Part shown: positions 7,922 to 14,814 of the stretch, one piece after another
How positions within the stretch are numbered: position 1 is the first letter of the stretch
How the letters are laid out: every line of letters starts with the position of its first letter
NCBI GenBank assembly: GCA_017455005.1
Contig: JAFTBX010000013.1
Coordinates: 1 to 46,943, forward strand
Length of the DNA: 46,943 nt
Direction: 5' to 3'
DNA from: Lachnospiraceae bacterium
GTDB taxonomy: Bacteria; Bacillota; Clostridia; Lachnospirales; Lachnospiraceae
Notes under the pieces: model-generated
The model's input: the letters and a program-made list of their open reading frames with translations, nothing else
Databases searched by the model: none
Told to the model about the DNA's origin: nothing
Made by a program: the position numbers and the translations under genes

Positions 7922-8791
7922 TCAGGTCTCCGTGTTTTTCAGATACCACCAGATGCCCGCGATAATGATAACGCTGCCGAATATAGCCTGTGCCGCAGGG
8001 ATCTCCCGGAAGAAGATCACCGCAAGGATCGCGGAAAACACCGGTTCCGCCAACTTGATCGTGCTGACAGTGGCAGCTTTGAGGTACTTTAGTCCCCAGC
8101 TGAAAATGTTGTGCCCGAGAAGCGTACACACGACTGCCATGCCAAACGTCGTGAGCCAGTTGATCGGTTCGTAGCCAAGAACAGGCGTGCCGGTCGCAAG
8201 CAGCACGATCAGTGAACAGACTGCCGTCACGGTATAGATGATCAGCGTATACAGCGTCGTACTGATATACTGCCTGCAGACTCTTCCCATCATCGTATAG
8301 CCGGCCATGGCAACGGATGCCAGCAGTGCCAGCAGGTCTCCGTAAAGCATATTCGAGCCGCTGCCCGCATCACTTAAGGCAACAATGACGCAGCCGGCAA
8401 ATGCGATAAAAATGCCCCAGATACTTCGCCGTGAGAGCTTCTCTCCAAACAGCAGGAATCCCGCAATACCGGTAAAAAACACCTCCGCGTCCGTCAACAG
8501 CACAGCCGACGCGACACTGGTGTTTCGCACAGAGTTAAAGTAGCTGAAGAAATGCAGCGTCAAAAACAGACCGCTGACCACACAGTATCCGAAAACCCTG
8601 GGGCTCAGTTCTTTCAGTTCGTCCTTATGCTGAAGCAGCGTCGGCAACACCAAAATCAGCGCCGTGATCGCCATGCGGTACAATACCAGCACGGGTGACG
8701 GCGCTGTGGAAAACCGGATAAAGATAGCGGCAAAGGAGATGCCGATGGTTCCGGATAAAACGATCAGTTTTCTGAAAGTAGTCTGATCCAT
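7922..8791 (-). CDS. EamA/DMT family transporter
   Basis: A 289-residue protein with about ten hydrophobic helices in two EamA repeats (roughly 8-140 and 150-285), the pattern of drug/metabolite transporters such as RhaT, YdcZ and amino-acid or nucleoside exporters. The first repeat begins SGTIGISFAAIFIRF and carries the family-like VLVLYRM; the second ends in FGSVIIIAGIWWYLKN. It begins 13 bases after the zinc-ribbon gene and has no clear ribosome binding site, so translation may be coupled to that gene. Last gene of a putative MATE-kinase-zinc-ribbon-EamA transcript. Substrate unknown. Confidence 0.88.
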   Translation of the reverse strand: MDQTTFRKLIVLSGTIGISFAAIFIRFSTAPSPVLVLYRMAITALILVLPTLLQHKDELKELSPRVFGYCVVSGLFLTLHFFSYFNSVRNTSVASAVLLTDAEVFFTGIAGFLLFGEKLSRRSIWGIFIAFAGCVIVALSDAGSGSNMLYGDLLALLASVAMAGYTMMGRVCRQYISTTLYTLIIYTVTAVCSLIVLLATGTPVLGYEPINWLTTFGMAVVCTLLGHNIFSWGLKYLKAATVSTIKLAEPVFSAILAVIFFREIPAAQAIFGSVIIIAGIWWYLKNTET

Positions 8792-8804
8792 GGATCGTTA
8801 CTGT

Positions 8805-9647
8805 TTATGAAAGCTTCTTCCCGCAGATCGCGCAGAAATGCGCATCCTCGAGGACAGGCGCGCCGCAGGACGGGCACCTCTGCCGGATCTTCGGCGACTT
8901 TTCCGCCCCGGCTTCTCCGGCAGTCTCAGACTGCCCCGGCTGTTCTGTATAGCCTGGGCCTGCTTGTTCAGATACGGGCGTTTCCCCTTCTGCTGCGTCT
9001 TCAGGCTGTGTCCCGGATGTACTCTGAGACTCTGCCTCAGGCTCCGGTTCGTTTTGAGTAAATGCTGACTGTGCGGAGCCCTCTGGTCCGCCTTCCATAA
9101 ATGAAGGCTCCTGCGCAGGTTCCTGCGCATGTTTTTCCTCCGTGTACGGCGCACCTGCCGTTCCACCCGGCCCTGCCGCATCGCTTGGCTCCGCCGCCTT
9201 CGCTGCTCCTGTTGCCGCAGGGTTCAGATATCCGCCAAAGGCAAGGATCATCAGAAAGATCGGCGGCAGGAATGCCAGTCCCAGTGAAAAGGCCGTGCCG
9301 CGTCCGAAATAGCCGCCCATCTTATAAAGCGCGATACATCCGAGGACCACGCAGGGCAGGAACAGGACAAAGCTCGTCAGGCCAAAGAGAAAACTGAGCA
9401 CACCGCCAAAGCCGTCGCTGTTTGCTACCGCGCCCGCAAAGAGGACCACGGCGATCAATACGATCGCGGTTCCGATGGCCGCAAGCACGACTGCGATGAC
9501 TGCCGCCGTTTTGCTCCAGAACTTTGAGATCAGTTTATATGTCGACGCATACGGGATCAGCGCCCACCAGCCCGGGATATTCACTGCTTCAAAAACTTTC
9601 CACAGCCCGATCACCATACATACAATCGCGATGGTTTGAATCATCAT
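8805..9647 (-). CDS. Membrane protein with C-terminal zinc ribbon (DUF5684-like)
   Basis: A 280-residue protein with four hydrophobic segments in its first 145 residues. They include GWWALIPYASTYKLI, a pattern of the DUF5684 membrane family. A roughly 110-residue low-complexity region rich in Ala, Glu, Gly, Pro and Ser follows. A C-terminal zinc ribbon has two CxxC pairs (CPSCG and CAICG). Two adjacent ATGs (9647 and 9644) follow AAAGGAGGAC; the second has the better spacing. The ribbon is probably cytoplasmic and may mediate protein contacts. Function unknown. It sits 46 bases after the cytidylate-kinase-like gene and 13 before the EamA gene. Confidence 0.8.
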   Translation of the reverse strand: MMIQTIAIVCMVIGLWKVFEAVNIPGWWALIPYASTYKLISKFWSKTAAVIAVVLAAIGTAIVLIAVVLFAGAVANSDGFGGVLSFLFGLTSFVLFLPCVVLGCIALYKMGGYFGRGTAFSLGLAFLPPIFLMILAFGGYLNPAATGAAKAAEPSDAAGPGGTAGAPYTEEKHAQEPAQEPSFMEGGPEGSAQSAFTQNEPEPEAESQSTSGTQPEDAAEGETPVSEQAGPGYTEQPGQSETAGEAGAEKSPKIRQRCPSCGAPVLEDAHFCAICGKKLS

Positions 9648-9693
9648 GTCCTCCTTTCCGGCCGACAGCCCTGTTCTGATACTTCCTCATCCA

Positions 9694-10281
9694 TCATCTG
9701 GTGAAGATCTGCTTTAAAAGCTCCACACAGTAATCCTCGCCGAGCGCGCCGGTGTCCAGACAGATCTGGTAGTTCCGGGCGTCGCCGTATTCCATATCGG
9801 TATAGACCTGATAGTAAGCCTTTCTGTGCTTGTCTTTATCGGCCAGACGCTTTTCCGGCGTCTCGTTTGTCTCGCCGTACAGCCGGACGATACGTTCCGC
9901 GCGATATGCTTTATCCGCATGGATAAAGGTCCTCAGCACATCATCACGGTCCTTCAGCAGGTAGTCAGCGCAGCGGCCGACGATGACACAGGACTCACGC
10001 TCGGCGATATCCAGGATGATATCACTCTGGATCTGCCAGATGCGTTCCTCGTTGGTCGGTCCGTAATAAGACCAGCGGTTCATCATATTGCCGAACGGCC
10101 CGTGCGGGACATATTCACCCTTCTCCTTGATATAATCCTTATCAAAGCCGCTCTCTTCCGCAACACGGTCGATGATCTCGCGGTCATAGCACTTGATGCC
10201 CAGTTCCTCTGCCAGACGGCGTCCTACGGTATGTCCGCCGCTTCCGAATTCTCTGCTTATCGTAATGATCTTATAGCTCAT
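9694..10281 (-). CDS. Cytidylate kinase-like family protein
   Basis: A 195-residue P-loop protein of the cytidylate-kinase-like group common in Clostridia. The N-terminus ITISREFGSGGHTVGRRLAEEL holds the nucleotide-binding loop, followed by CYDREIIDRVAEESG, and a lid/Arg-rich region (RAERIVRLYGET, then KRLADKDKHRKAYY) near the middle. A true Cmk would be longer and differ in the CMP-binding part, so the phosphate acceptor is unknown. The ATG at 10281 overlaps the stop of the upstream MATE gene by four bases (ATGA), indicating translational coupling. The longer frame to 10533 runs inside the MATE gene and is rejected. Why a kinase is coupled to an exporter is unclear. Confidence 0.85.
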   Translation of the reverse strand: MSYKIITISREFGSGGHTVGRRLAEELGIKCYDREIIDRVAEESGFDKDYIKEKGEYVPHGPFGNMMNRWSYYGPTNEERIWQIQSDIILDIAERESCVIVGRCADYLLKDRDDVLRTFIHADKAYRAERIVRLYGETNETPEKRLADKDKHRKAYYQVYTDMEYGDARNYQICLDTGALGEDYCVELLKQIFTR

Positions 10282-11681
10282 AATGTCCCCTCTTTCAGCT
10301 GCCGCATTGTTTGTATGATCACAAATACAGCTATTATAAATGTAAGTATATCCGAGACGGGCATAGAATACAATACCCCATCCAGACCGAAAAACAACGG
10401 GAGCAGAAGCGCGAAGCCTACACCGAAGATGATCTCGCGGATCATGGAGATCGCCGTCGACGCCAGCGCCTTGCCGAGTGACTGCAGGTAGATAAATGTT
10501 CCCTTGTTGACCGTAGCCAGCACCATCATACACAGATAGGTCCTGAACGACTTCACCGCGAAGTCCGTATAATACCGGCTCTCGTTGGCCGCGCCGAAGA
10601 GCGCGATCAGCTGACGCGGGAAGACCATGACGATGACCAGCGCGACCGCTCCGAGGATCGCTTCCGCCTTCAGGAGCATCAGAAAGAGCTGCCGCGCCCT
10701 GTCCTTCCGGCCCGCGCCGATATTATATCCGACGATCGGGATACAGCCTGCCGCCATACCGACGCAGATACTGATCACGATCTGGAAAAACTTCATGACA
10801 ATGCCGATGACGGCCATGGGGATCTGGGCATACTGTTCCTGGCCGAAGACCGGGTCCAGCCCGCCGTATTTACGGATCATGTTATTGACTGCCGCCATGG
10901 ACGCAACCAAAGAGATCTGCGACAGAAGGGAGGTCAGTCCCAGCGGCAGAAACTTTCCGGCAAGCCGCAGGGAAAGGCGGTAGTTTTCCTTTCCGGGCTT
11001 CACTGCCTTCATATGTCCGAGGTACCAGACGGCAAGGAAAGCCGTCAGTATCTGGCCGATGTCCGTCGCAACGGCGGCACCCATCATGCCCCAGCGCGTA
11101 CCGTAAATAAACAGCGGGTCCAGGATCACGTTCGCGACTGCGCCGAGAACTGTGCTTAACATGGCGAACCGCGGCGATCCGTCCGAACGGATGACCGGAT
11201 TCATAGCCTGCCCGAACACATAAAACGGGATGCCGAGTGTGATCCAGAAAAAATATTCCTGAGAATGTCGAAAAGTCTCCGCGTTGACACGCCCGCCGAA
11301 AAAGGTCAGGATTGGGTCCGCAAAAAGCAGATAGATAACGGCGGTCACTATGCCGACAGCCAGGCTCAGGATCACCGCCGTACCGACGCTGTCCGCGGCG
11401 TCTTTTCGGTTGCCGCGGCCCAGGCAAATGCTGACAAAAGCGCAGCAGCCATCACCGATCATCACGGCAAAAGCCAGCGCGACGACCGTCAGCGGAAACA
11501 CGACGGTATTGGCTGCATTGCCGTACGAACCCAGATAATCCGCGTTGGCAATAAACAGCTGGTCTACAATGTTATAGAGCGCAGCGACGAGCAGAGAGAT
11601 GACGCAGGGCACGGAGTACATCCGCATGAGACGGCCGAGCGGATCTCTGACAAGATAATCATTGGAATTGGTTTCGTTCAT
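10278..11681 (-). CDS. MATE family efflux transporter (MepA-like)
   Basis: A 467-residue MATE exporter with about twelve hydrophobic segments, closer in pattern to MepA-type proteins than the MATE at 4511 (LGRLMRMYSVPCVISLLVAALYNIVDQLFIA; then YGNAANTVVFPLTV). It should expel cationic compounds using the ion gradient. The ATG at 11681 follows AAGGAGGT at five bases. First gene of a likely four-gene unit with the kinase-like, zinc-ribbon and EamA genes. It is preceded by a roughly 250-base leader with several hairpins and a terminator inside a short ORF, suggesting attenuation control. Confidence 0.9.
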   Translation of the reverse strand: MNETNSNDYLVRDPLGRLMRMYSVPCVISLLVAALYNIVDQLFIANADYLGSYGNAANTVVFPLTVVALAFAVMIGDGCCAFVSICLGRGNRKDAADSVGTAVILSLAVGIVTAVIYLLFADPILTFFGGRVNAETFRHSQEYFFWITLGIPFYVFGQAMNPVIRSDGSPRFAMLSTVLGAVANVILDPLFIYGTRWGMMGAAVATDIGQILTAFLAVWYLGHMKAVKPGKENYRLSLRLAGKFLPLGLTSLLSQISLVASMAAVNNMIRKYGGLDPVFGQEQYAQIPMAVIGIVMKFFQIVISICVGMAAGCIPIVGYNIGAGRKDRARQLFLMLLKAEAILGAVALVIVMVFPRQLIALFGAANESRYYTDFAVKSFRTYLCMMVLATVNKGTFIYLQSLGKALASTAISMIREIIFGVGFALLLPLFFGLDGVLYSMPVSDILTFIIAVFVIIQTMRQLKEGTL

Positions 11682-11691
11682 TCATACCTCC

Positions 11692-11743
11692 TTCGGGATC
11701 GGAAAGGCCGGCTTTGCGCCATGGATCCGGCGCCTGCTTTCCG
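11692..11743 (-). promoter_or_regulatory. Large hairpin directly upstream of the MATE ribosome binding site
   Basis: On the minus strand AAGGCCGG and CCGGCCTT pair over 8 bp and enclose a second GCGCC/GGCGC stem. It sits immediately before the AAGGAGGT site and could hold the leader in an alternative fold. A perfect GCGGCT/AGCCGC hairpin with a 3-base loop lies just upstream, in 11764-11785. Confidence 0.5.
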
Positions 11744-11758
11744 GCCTTATCGCACAAA

Positions 11759-11866
11759 TCACCGGGAGCGGCTTTGAGCCGCGTTCCGGATATAAAAAAG
11801 AAAAGACACATATGCATGTGCCTTCTCGTTTCTTCCGTCGGTATGTGGGAAATGGATACAGCGCAT
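11759..11866 (-). CDS. Candidate 35-residue leader ORF upstream of MATE
   Basis: The frame starts MRCIHFPHTDGRNEK and reads through the terminator hairpin and its T-run (encoding HAYVSFLFYIR) before stopping at TGA at 11759, 77 bases before the MATE start. The start lies about 75 bases after the proposed transcription start and has only a weak AGCAGG site placed very close. The arrangement parallels the guaA leader. The ORF is seen; translation and function are inferred. Confidence 0.35.
   Translation of the reverse strand: MRCIHFPHTDGRNEKAHAYVSFLFYIRNAAQSRSR
11791..11822 (-). terminator. Intrinsic terminator after capA / inside MATE leader
   Basis: On the minus strand GGCACAT and ATGTGTC form a 7-bp stem (one G-T pair) around GCAT, followed by CTTTTCTTTTTTAT. 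It could simply end the capA transcript (stop at 11970). If the promoter at 11945-11974 is real, it lies within the MATE leader and acts as an attenuator. Confidence 0.7.
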
Positions 11867-11944
11867 GCCTGCTGCCGGTTTCGTATCAGCGGTCCAGCGG
11901 GTCTCGCTCCAGCTTGTATCGTTTCCGTCACGAATCTTATCACA

Positions 11945-11974
11945 TTTTACCAAAAGAAGTAAAGTATTTTTATT
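11945..11974 (-). promoter_or_regulatory. Possible promoter for the MATE operon
   Basis: TTTACT, an 18-base spacer and TAAGAT on the minus strand just after the capA stop. Moderate match only. It would give a leader of about 260 bases. Confidence 0.45.
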
Positions 11975-13412
11975 CAAAATGAATATTGCCGTCCTCGTCA
12001 ATCGTAGTTCCTTTGGAAAGGCTCTCCAGTGCATCGAGGATACGCTGTTTCTCGGCCCCTTCGCACTTTGTCGTGCGGCAGCCCGACTGGATCGCGGGTA
12101 CAAACCGCATGCCGAGATACTCTCCCGTATGCGCGTCCAGTCTCACTTCAACCACACCGGTATCAAGCGTCCTGGAATTGAACCAGTAGTTTCCGAGGCT
12201 GTACACGCAGGGCACGCCGCGCACGCTTTCGATCTTTTCAAGCACATGCGGATGTCCGCCGATGATCAGGTCCGCGCCTGCCTCCGCAAACTGAACGGCC
12301 TGCTTATTCTGCCAGTCATCCGTCTGAACGGCATTTTCCGTGCCCCAGTGCACAAAAACGATCACATAGTCGCAGTTTTCCTTAGCCTCCCCGATCTTCG
12401 CGATCAGGCGCTCGGGGTTCATGCAGCGGAACACTCCCGGACTCGTATCGGTCGCGCCGACCGTGTCGGGGTTCCCCATGCGTTCGATCTGGGTAGCGGC
12501 GACAATGCCGATCTTCGTTTCCCCGTTGGTATAGTACTGGATCCTTGAGGCCTCCGCCAGGTCATGTCCCGCGCCAAGATACGGCATGCCGATCCCGTCA
12601 AGCGTATCGAAGGTGTCAAGCATAGCCTGCTGCCCGTGATCGTTGACATGGTTATTGGCCAGGCCGACGATATCCACGCCCATATCCTTCAAAAGTGACG
12701 CGTACTTCGGCCGCGCGCGGAAGGTGAACTGCTTATTTTCAAGCGGCGTACCGCGTGTCGAATACGGAAACTCATTGTTGAGCATAAAGAGATCCGCTCC
12801 CCGCATGACCTCCATCATAGAGGCATCGAAGGCTTTCCATATATCCGGCTCGCCGCCGCATCTCTGCAGCAGGCTCGCCATGACGGCGTAGCTTTCGTCA
12901 AACAGGATATCCCCTGCAAACGCGAGCGTGATCACATCCGGATCGGAAGTCCTGAGAGGCAGCGTATCGGGTGCTTCCATGGCATAGCGGGTCTCCGGTT
13001 CGGTCTCTTCCGCTTCGGTCTCCTCCGGTTCTGTTTCCTCCGATGCAGCCTTCCCCACACCTTCGTGATCCACAGACGAGACCTCCGCAGGCAGACCGGA
13101 AGCCTCTCCTGCTCCGCCCGTGGATGCTTCCTTTTTTGTACCGGCATTGTCACTCACTTGATCTTCGCTCCCCGCGCCACCGGCCGTATCCGTCCCTTCG
13201 GCATACTCCTCACCCGAAGCATCGGCCCTTCCGTCTGTCTGTTCCGCGCTCCGGTCCGCAAAGCCCGGCAGGGCAGCGAGCTTCTCTCCGGCATCCATGT
13301 ACCACAAAAAGGCAGCGCCGATCAGCACCGCAAAAGCGATACAGACCGGCAGCCGCCATGGTTTACGTTTTCTGCTTCTTTTCTTTTTCCTTGATCTTCC
13401 GTATTCAGACAT
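11970..13412 (-). CDS. CapA family protein (membrane-anchored metallophosphatase-like)
   Basis: A 480-residue protein. Residues 1-20 are very basic, 21-39 form a signal anchor, about 50-145 are a low-complexity linker with repeated ETEPEE units, and 160-470 are a CapA/PGA_cap domain of the calcineurin-like phosphatase fold. Motifs in order: GDILFD (Gly167-Asp168), NNEFP, LANNHVNDHG, FVHWGTE, GGHPHVLE and YSLGNYWFNS. The domain should lie outside the membrane. In Bacillus, CapA helps attach or export poly-gamma-glutamate, but many Clostridia homologues are stand-alone with unknown substrate; no capB or capC is nearby. It follows the GH25 lysozyme gene by 66 bases, so a cell-wall role is plausible. 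Confidence 0.88.
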   Translation of the reverse strand: MSEYGRSRKKKRSRKRKPWRLPVCIAFAVLIGAAFLWYMDAGEKLAALPGFADRSAEQTDGRADASGEEYAEGTDTAGGAGSEDQVSDNAGTKKEASTGGAGEASGLPAEVSSVDHEGVGKAASEETEPEETEAEETEPETRYAMEAPDTLPLRTSDPDVITLAFAGDILFDESYAVMASLLQRCGGEPDIWKAFDASMMEVMRGADLFMLNNEFPYSTRGTPLENKQFTFRARPKYASLLKDMGVDIVGLANNHVNDHGQQAMLDTFDTLDGIGMPYLGAGHDLAEASRIQYYTNGETKIGIVAATQIERMGNPDTVGATDTSPGVFRCMNPERLIAKIGEAKENCDYVIVFVHWGTENAVQTDDWQNKQAVQFAEAGADLIIGGHPHVLEKIESVRGVPCVYSLGNYWFNSRTLDTGVVEVRLDAHTGEYLGMRFVPAIQSGCRTTKCEGAEKQRILDALESLSKGTTIDEDGNIHFE

Positions 13413-13478
13413 ATCCCGGAATCTCTGAGGCCGGACCGCATCAGCCGGCCATAACTAAATATCAGCTGCCCTGACAGA

Positions 13479-14597
13479 TCAGAACGCTTCCATAGCGATA
13501 TCCAGGTCTACATTGCCGTCAATGCCGGCAACCCGACCCTTGTCGCTGTACTGCCACAGTGTATACGCATAAGGATAGTAGAACTCCGACGAGTAGCTCG
13601 CGAACCACTTCTCATAGGGCTCCAGCTGCTTCAGATCCAGCATCAGAAGCGCCGTCTCGATATTGAAGTAGATCATCGGGCGATATCCCGCTTCTTTGAT
13701 CAGGTCGCAGTAGTAAGCGACCAGCTCCGTACGGAGCGCAGGATCGATCTCATCCATTCGTCCCGTGCCTTCCGCGGTCTTCTCGACATCGACCACGACC
13801 GGTCCGCTGATATCATACGGCGCGAGCAGGCCCTTGAGCATCTCCACTTCCTCTTCAACTTCCTCACGGGTGATCGCCTGTGTAAAGACATAGGCGCCGA
13901 CAGAGATGCCGTTTGCGCTTGCGCCGGCAGCATTGGCCTGGAACTCGGTATCCTCGACCAGCTTTCCGGAGCCGTAGCCGCGGTACATCGCGCGGATCAT
14001 GGCATACTCAACGCCGTCCGCCGCTACCTCGTCCCAGCGAATCTCGCCCTGGTGGGAAGAAACGTCGATACCCTTATGGGATACGACATTGCCGTTATCC
14101 ATGTACTGCCACTCACCGGACTCCAGCTTCTGGACGCTGTCCGCTACAAAATCATGCTTTTTAAGTGACTCGTCTACCGGCGTGAACACGTATTTCTTAT
14201 CGGCATAGAGGATCAGGTCCTCCGGATAATACTTTCTGAGCGTGCTCAAAACCGAATTGCCTTCCGCAAGGGAATCGCGGATGCCGTCCAAAGTCTCCTG
14301 CGCCTCGCTTGCAGCTGCCGAAGCAGCGCCTCTCTCGCGAAGTTTCATGATACCGATCGTCAGCCAGATACCTGCAAGCAGGCTGAGCACCACCAGCATA
14401 ACGACTGTCTGTGTGGAAACGCCCGGTCTGCGGCTCCTTGCGCGATGCTCGCTGTATACACCCGAAGGCGCGGAGCTGCCGGCTGTGCTTTCATTGCGGC
14501 GTGCCGCGGTCCCTTCGGAACCGATCCCACGGCGTACGCCCCTGCCGTTCTGCCCGCTCTTCCTTCTGCTGGTGCCTCTTGTTGTATTGTCAGCCAT
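13479..14597 (-). CDS. Membrane-anchored GH25 family lysozyme
   Basis: A 372-residue protein: basic cytoplasmic tail (1-58), one transmembrane helix (about 62-84), a linker, and a glycoside hydrolase family 25 domain from about 175 to the end. Catalytic-type residues are visible: Asp178 in KGIDVSSHQG, and Asp270 and Glu272 in VVVDVEKT, with YWQ-like LWQYSDKG near the C-terminus. GH25 enzymes cut the MurNAc-GlcNAc bond of peptidoglycan, so this is likely a cell-wall remodelling enzyme held on the outer face of the membrane. The ATG at 14597 has GGAGATC nine bases upstream, and there is a good promoter at 14647-14674. Probably co-transcribed with capA. Confidence 0.9.
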   Translation of the reverse strand: MADNTTRGTSRRKSGQNGRGVRRGIGSEGTAARRNESTAGSSAPSGVYSEHRARSRRPGVSTQTVVMLVVLSLLAGIWLTIGIMKLRERGAASAAASEAQETLDGIRDSLAEGNSVLSTLRKYYPEDLILYADKKYVFTPVDESLKKHDFVADSVQKLESGEWQYMDNGNVVSHKGIDVSSHQGEIRWDEVAADGVEYAMIRAMYRGYGSGKLVEDTEFQANAAGASANGISVGAYVFTQAITREEVEEEVEMLKGLLAPYDISGPVVVDVEKTAEGTGRMDEIDPALRTELVAYYCDLIKEAGYRPMIYFNIETALLMLDLKQLEPYEKWFASYSSEFYYPYAYTLWQYSDKGRVAGIDGNVDLDIAMEAF

Positions 14598-14646
14598 TTG
14601 TAATGATCTCCAATTCTATATCTATAGTCTCTCGTAAATCCCGTAC

Positions 14647-14674
14647 ATTATAGCACAAGATCGCTGTATGGCAA
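14647..14674 (-). promoter_or_regulatory. Promoter of the GH25-capA unit
   Basis: TTGCCA (14669-14674), a 16-base spacer and an extended -10 TGCTATAAT (hexamer 14647-14652) on the minus strand. Confidence 0.75.
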
Positions 14675-14720
14675 ATGATTTCCTTGTACTTAAAAATGAT
14701 AAATCCTGTCCGGGCGCGGC

Positions 14721-14760
14721 AAAACAGCCACCGTAAAGAACACGTCTTTACGATGGCTGT
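14721..14760 (-). terminator. Terminator of lon
   Basis: ACAGCCATCGTAAAGA and its near-complement around a CGTG loop form a stem of about 16 bp, followed by TTTTG on the minus strand, 55 bases after the lon stop. Confidence 0.9.
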
Positions 14761-14814
14761 CATGTTATTCAGATCAGATATAACGATGGGGCATGTCACC
14801 CGGCCGGGGCTTCG

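Noticed and set aside
11659..11943. 94-residue minus-strand frame overlapping the MATE start
   Set aside because: It reads through hairpins and overlaps the MATE start codon in another frame. Its composition is not protein-like.
11682..11969. Known riboswitch or T-box upstream of the second MATE gene
   Set aside because: No T-box TGG-ACC antiterminator core or guanidine, SAM, FMN or cobalamin signature was recognisable by eye.
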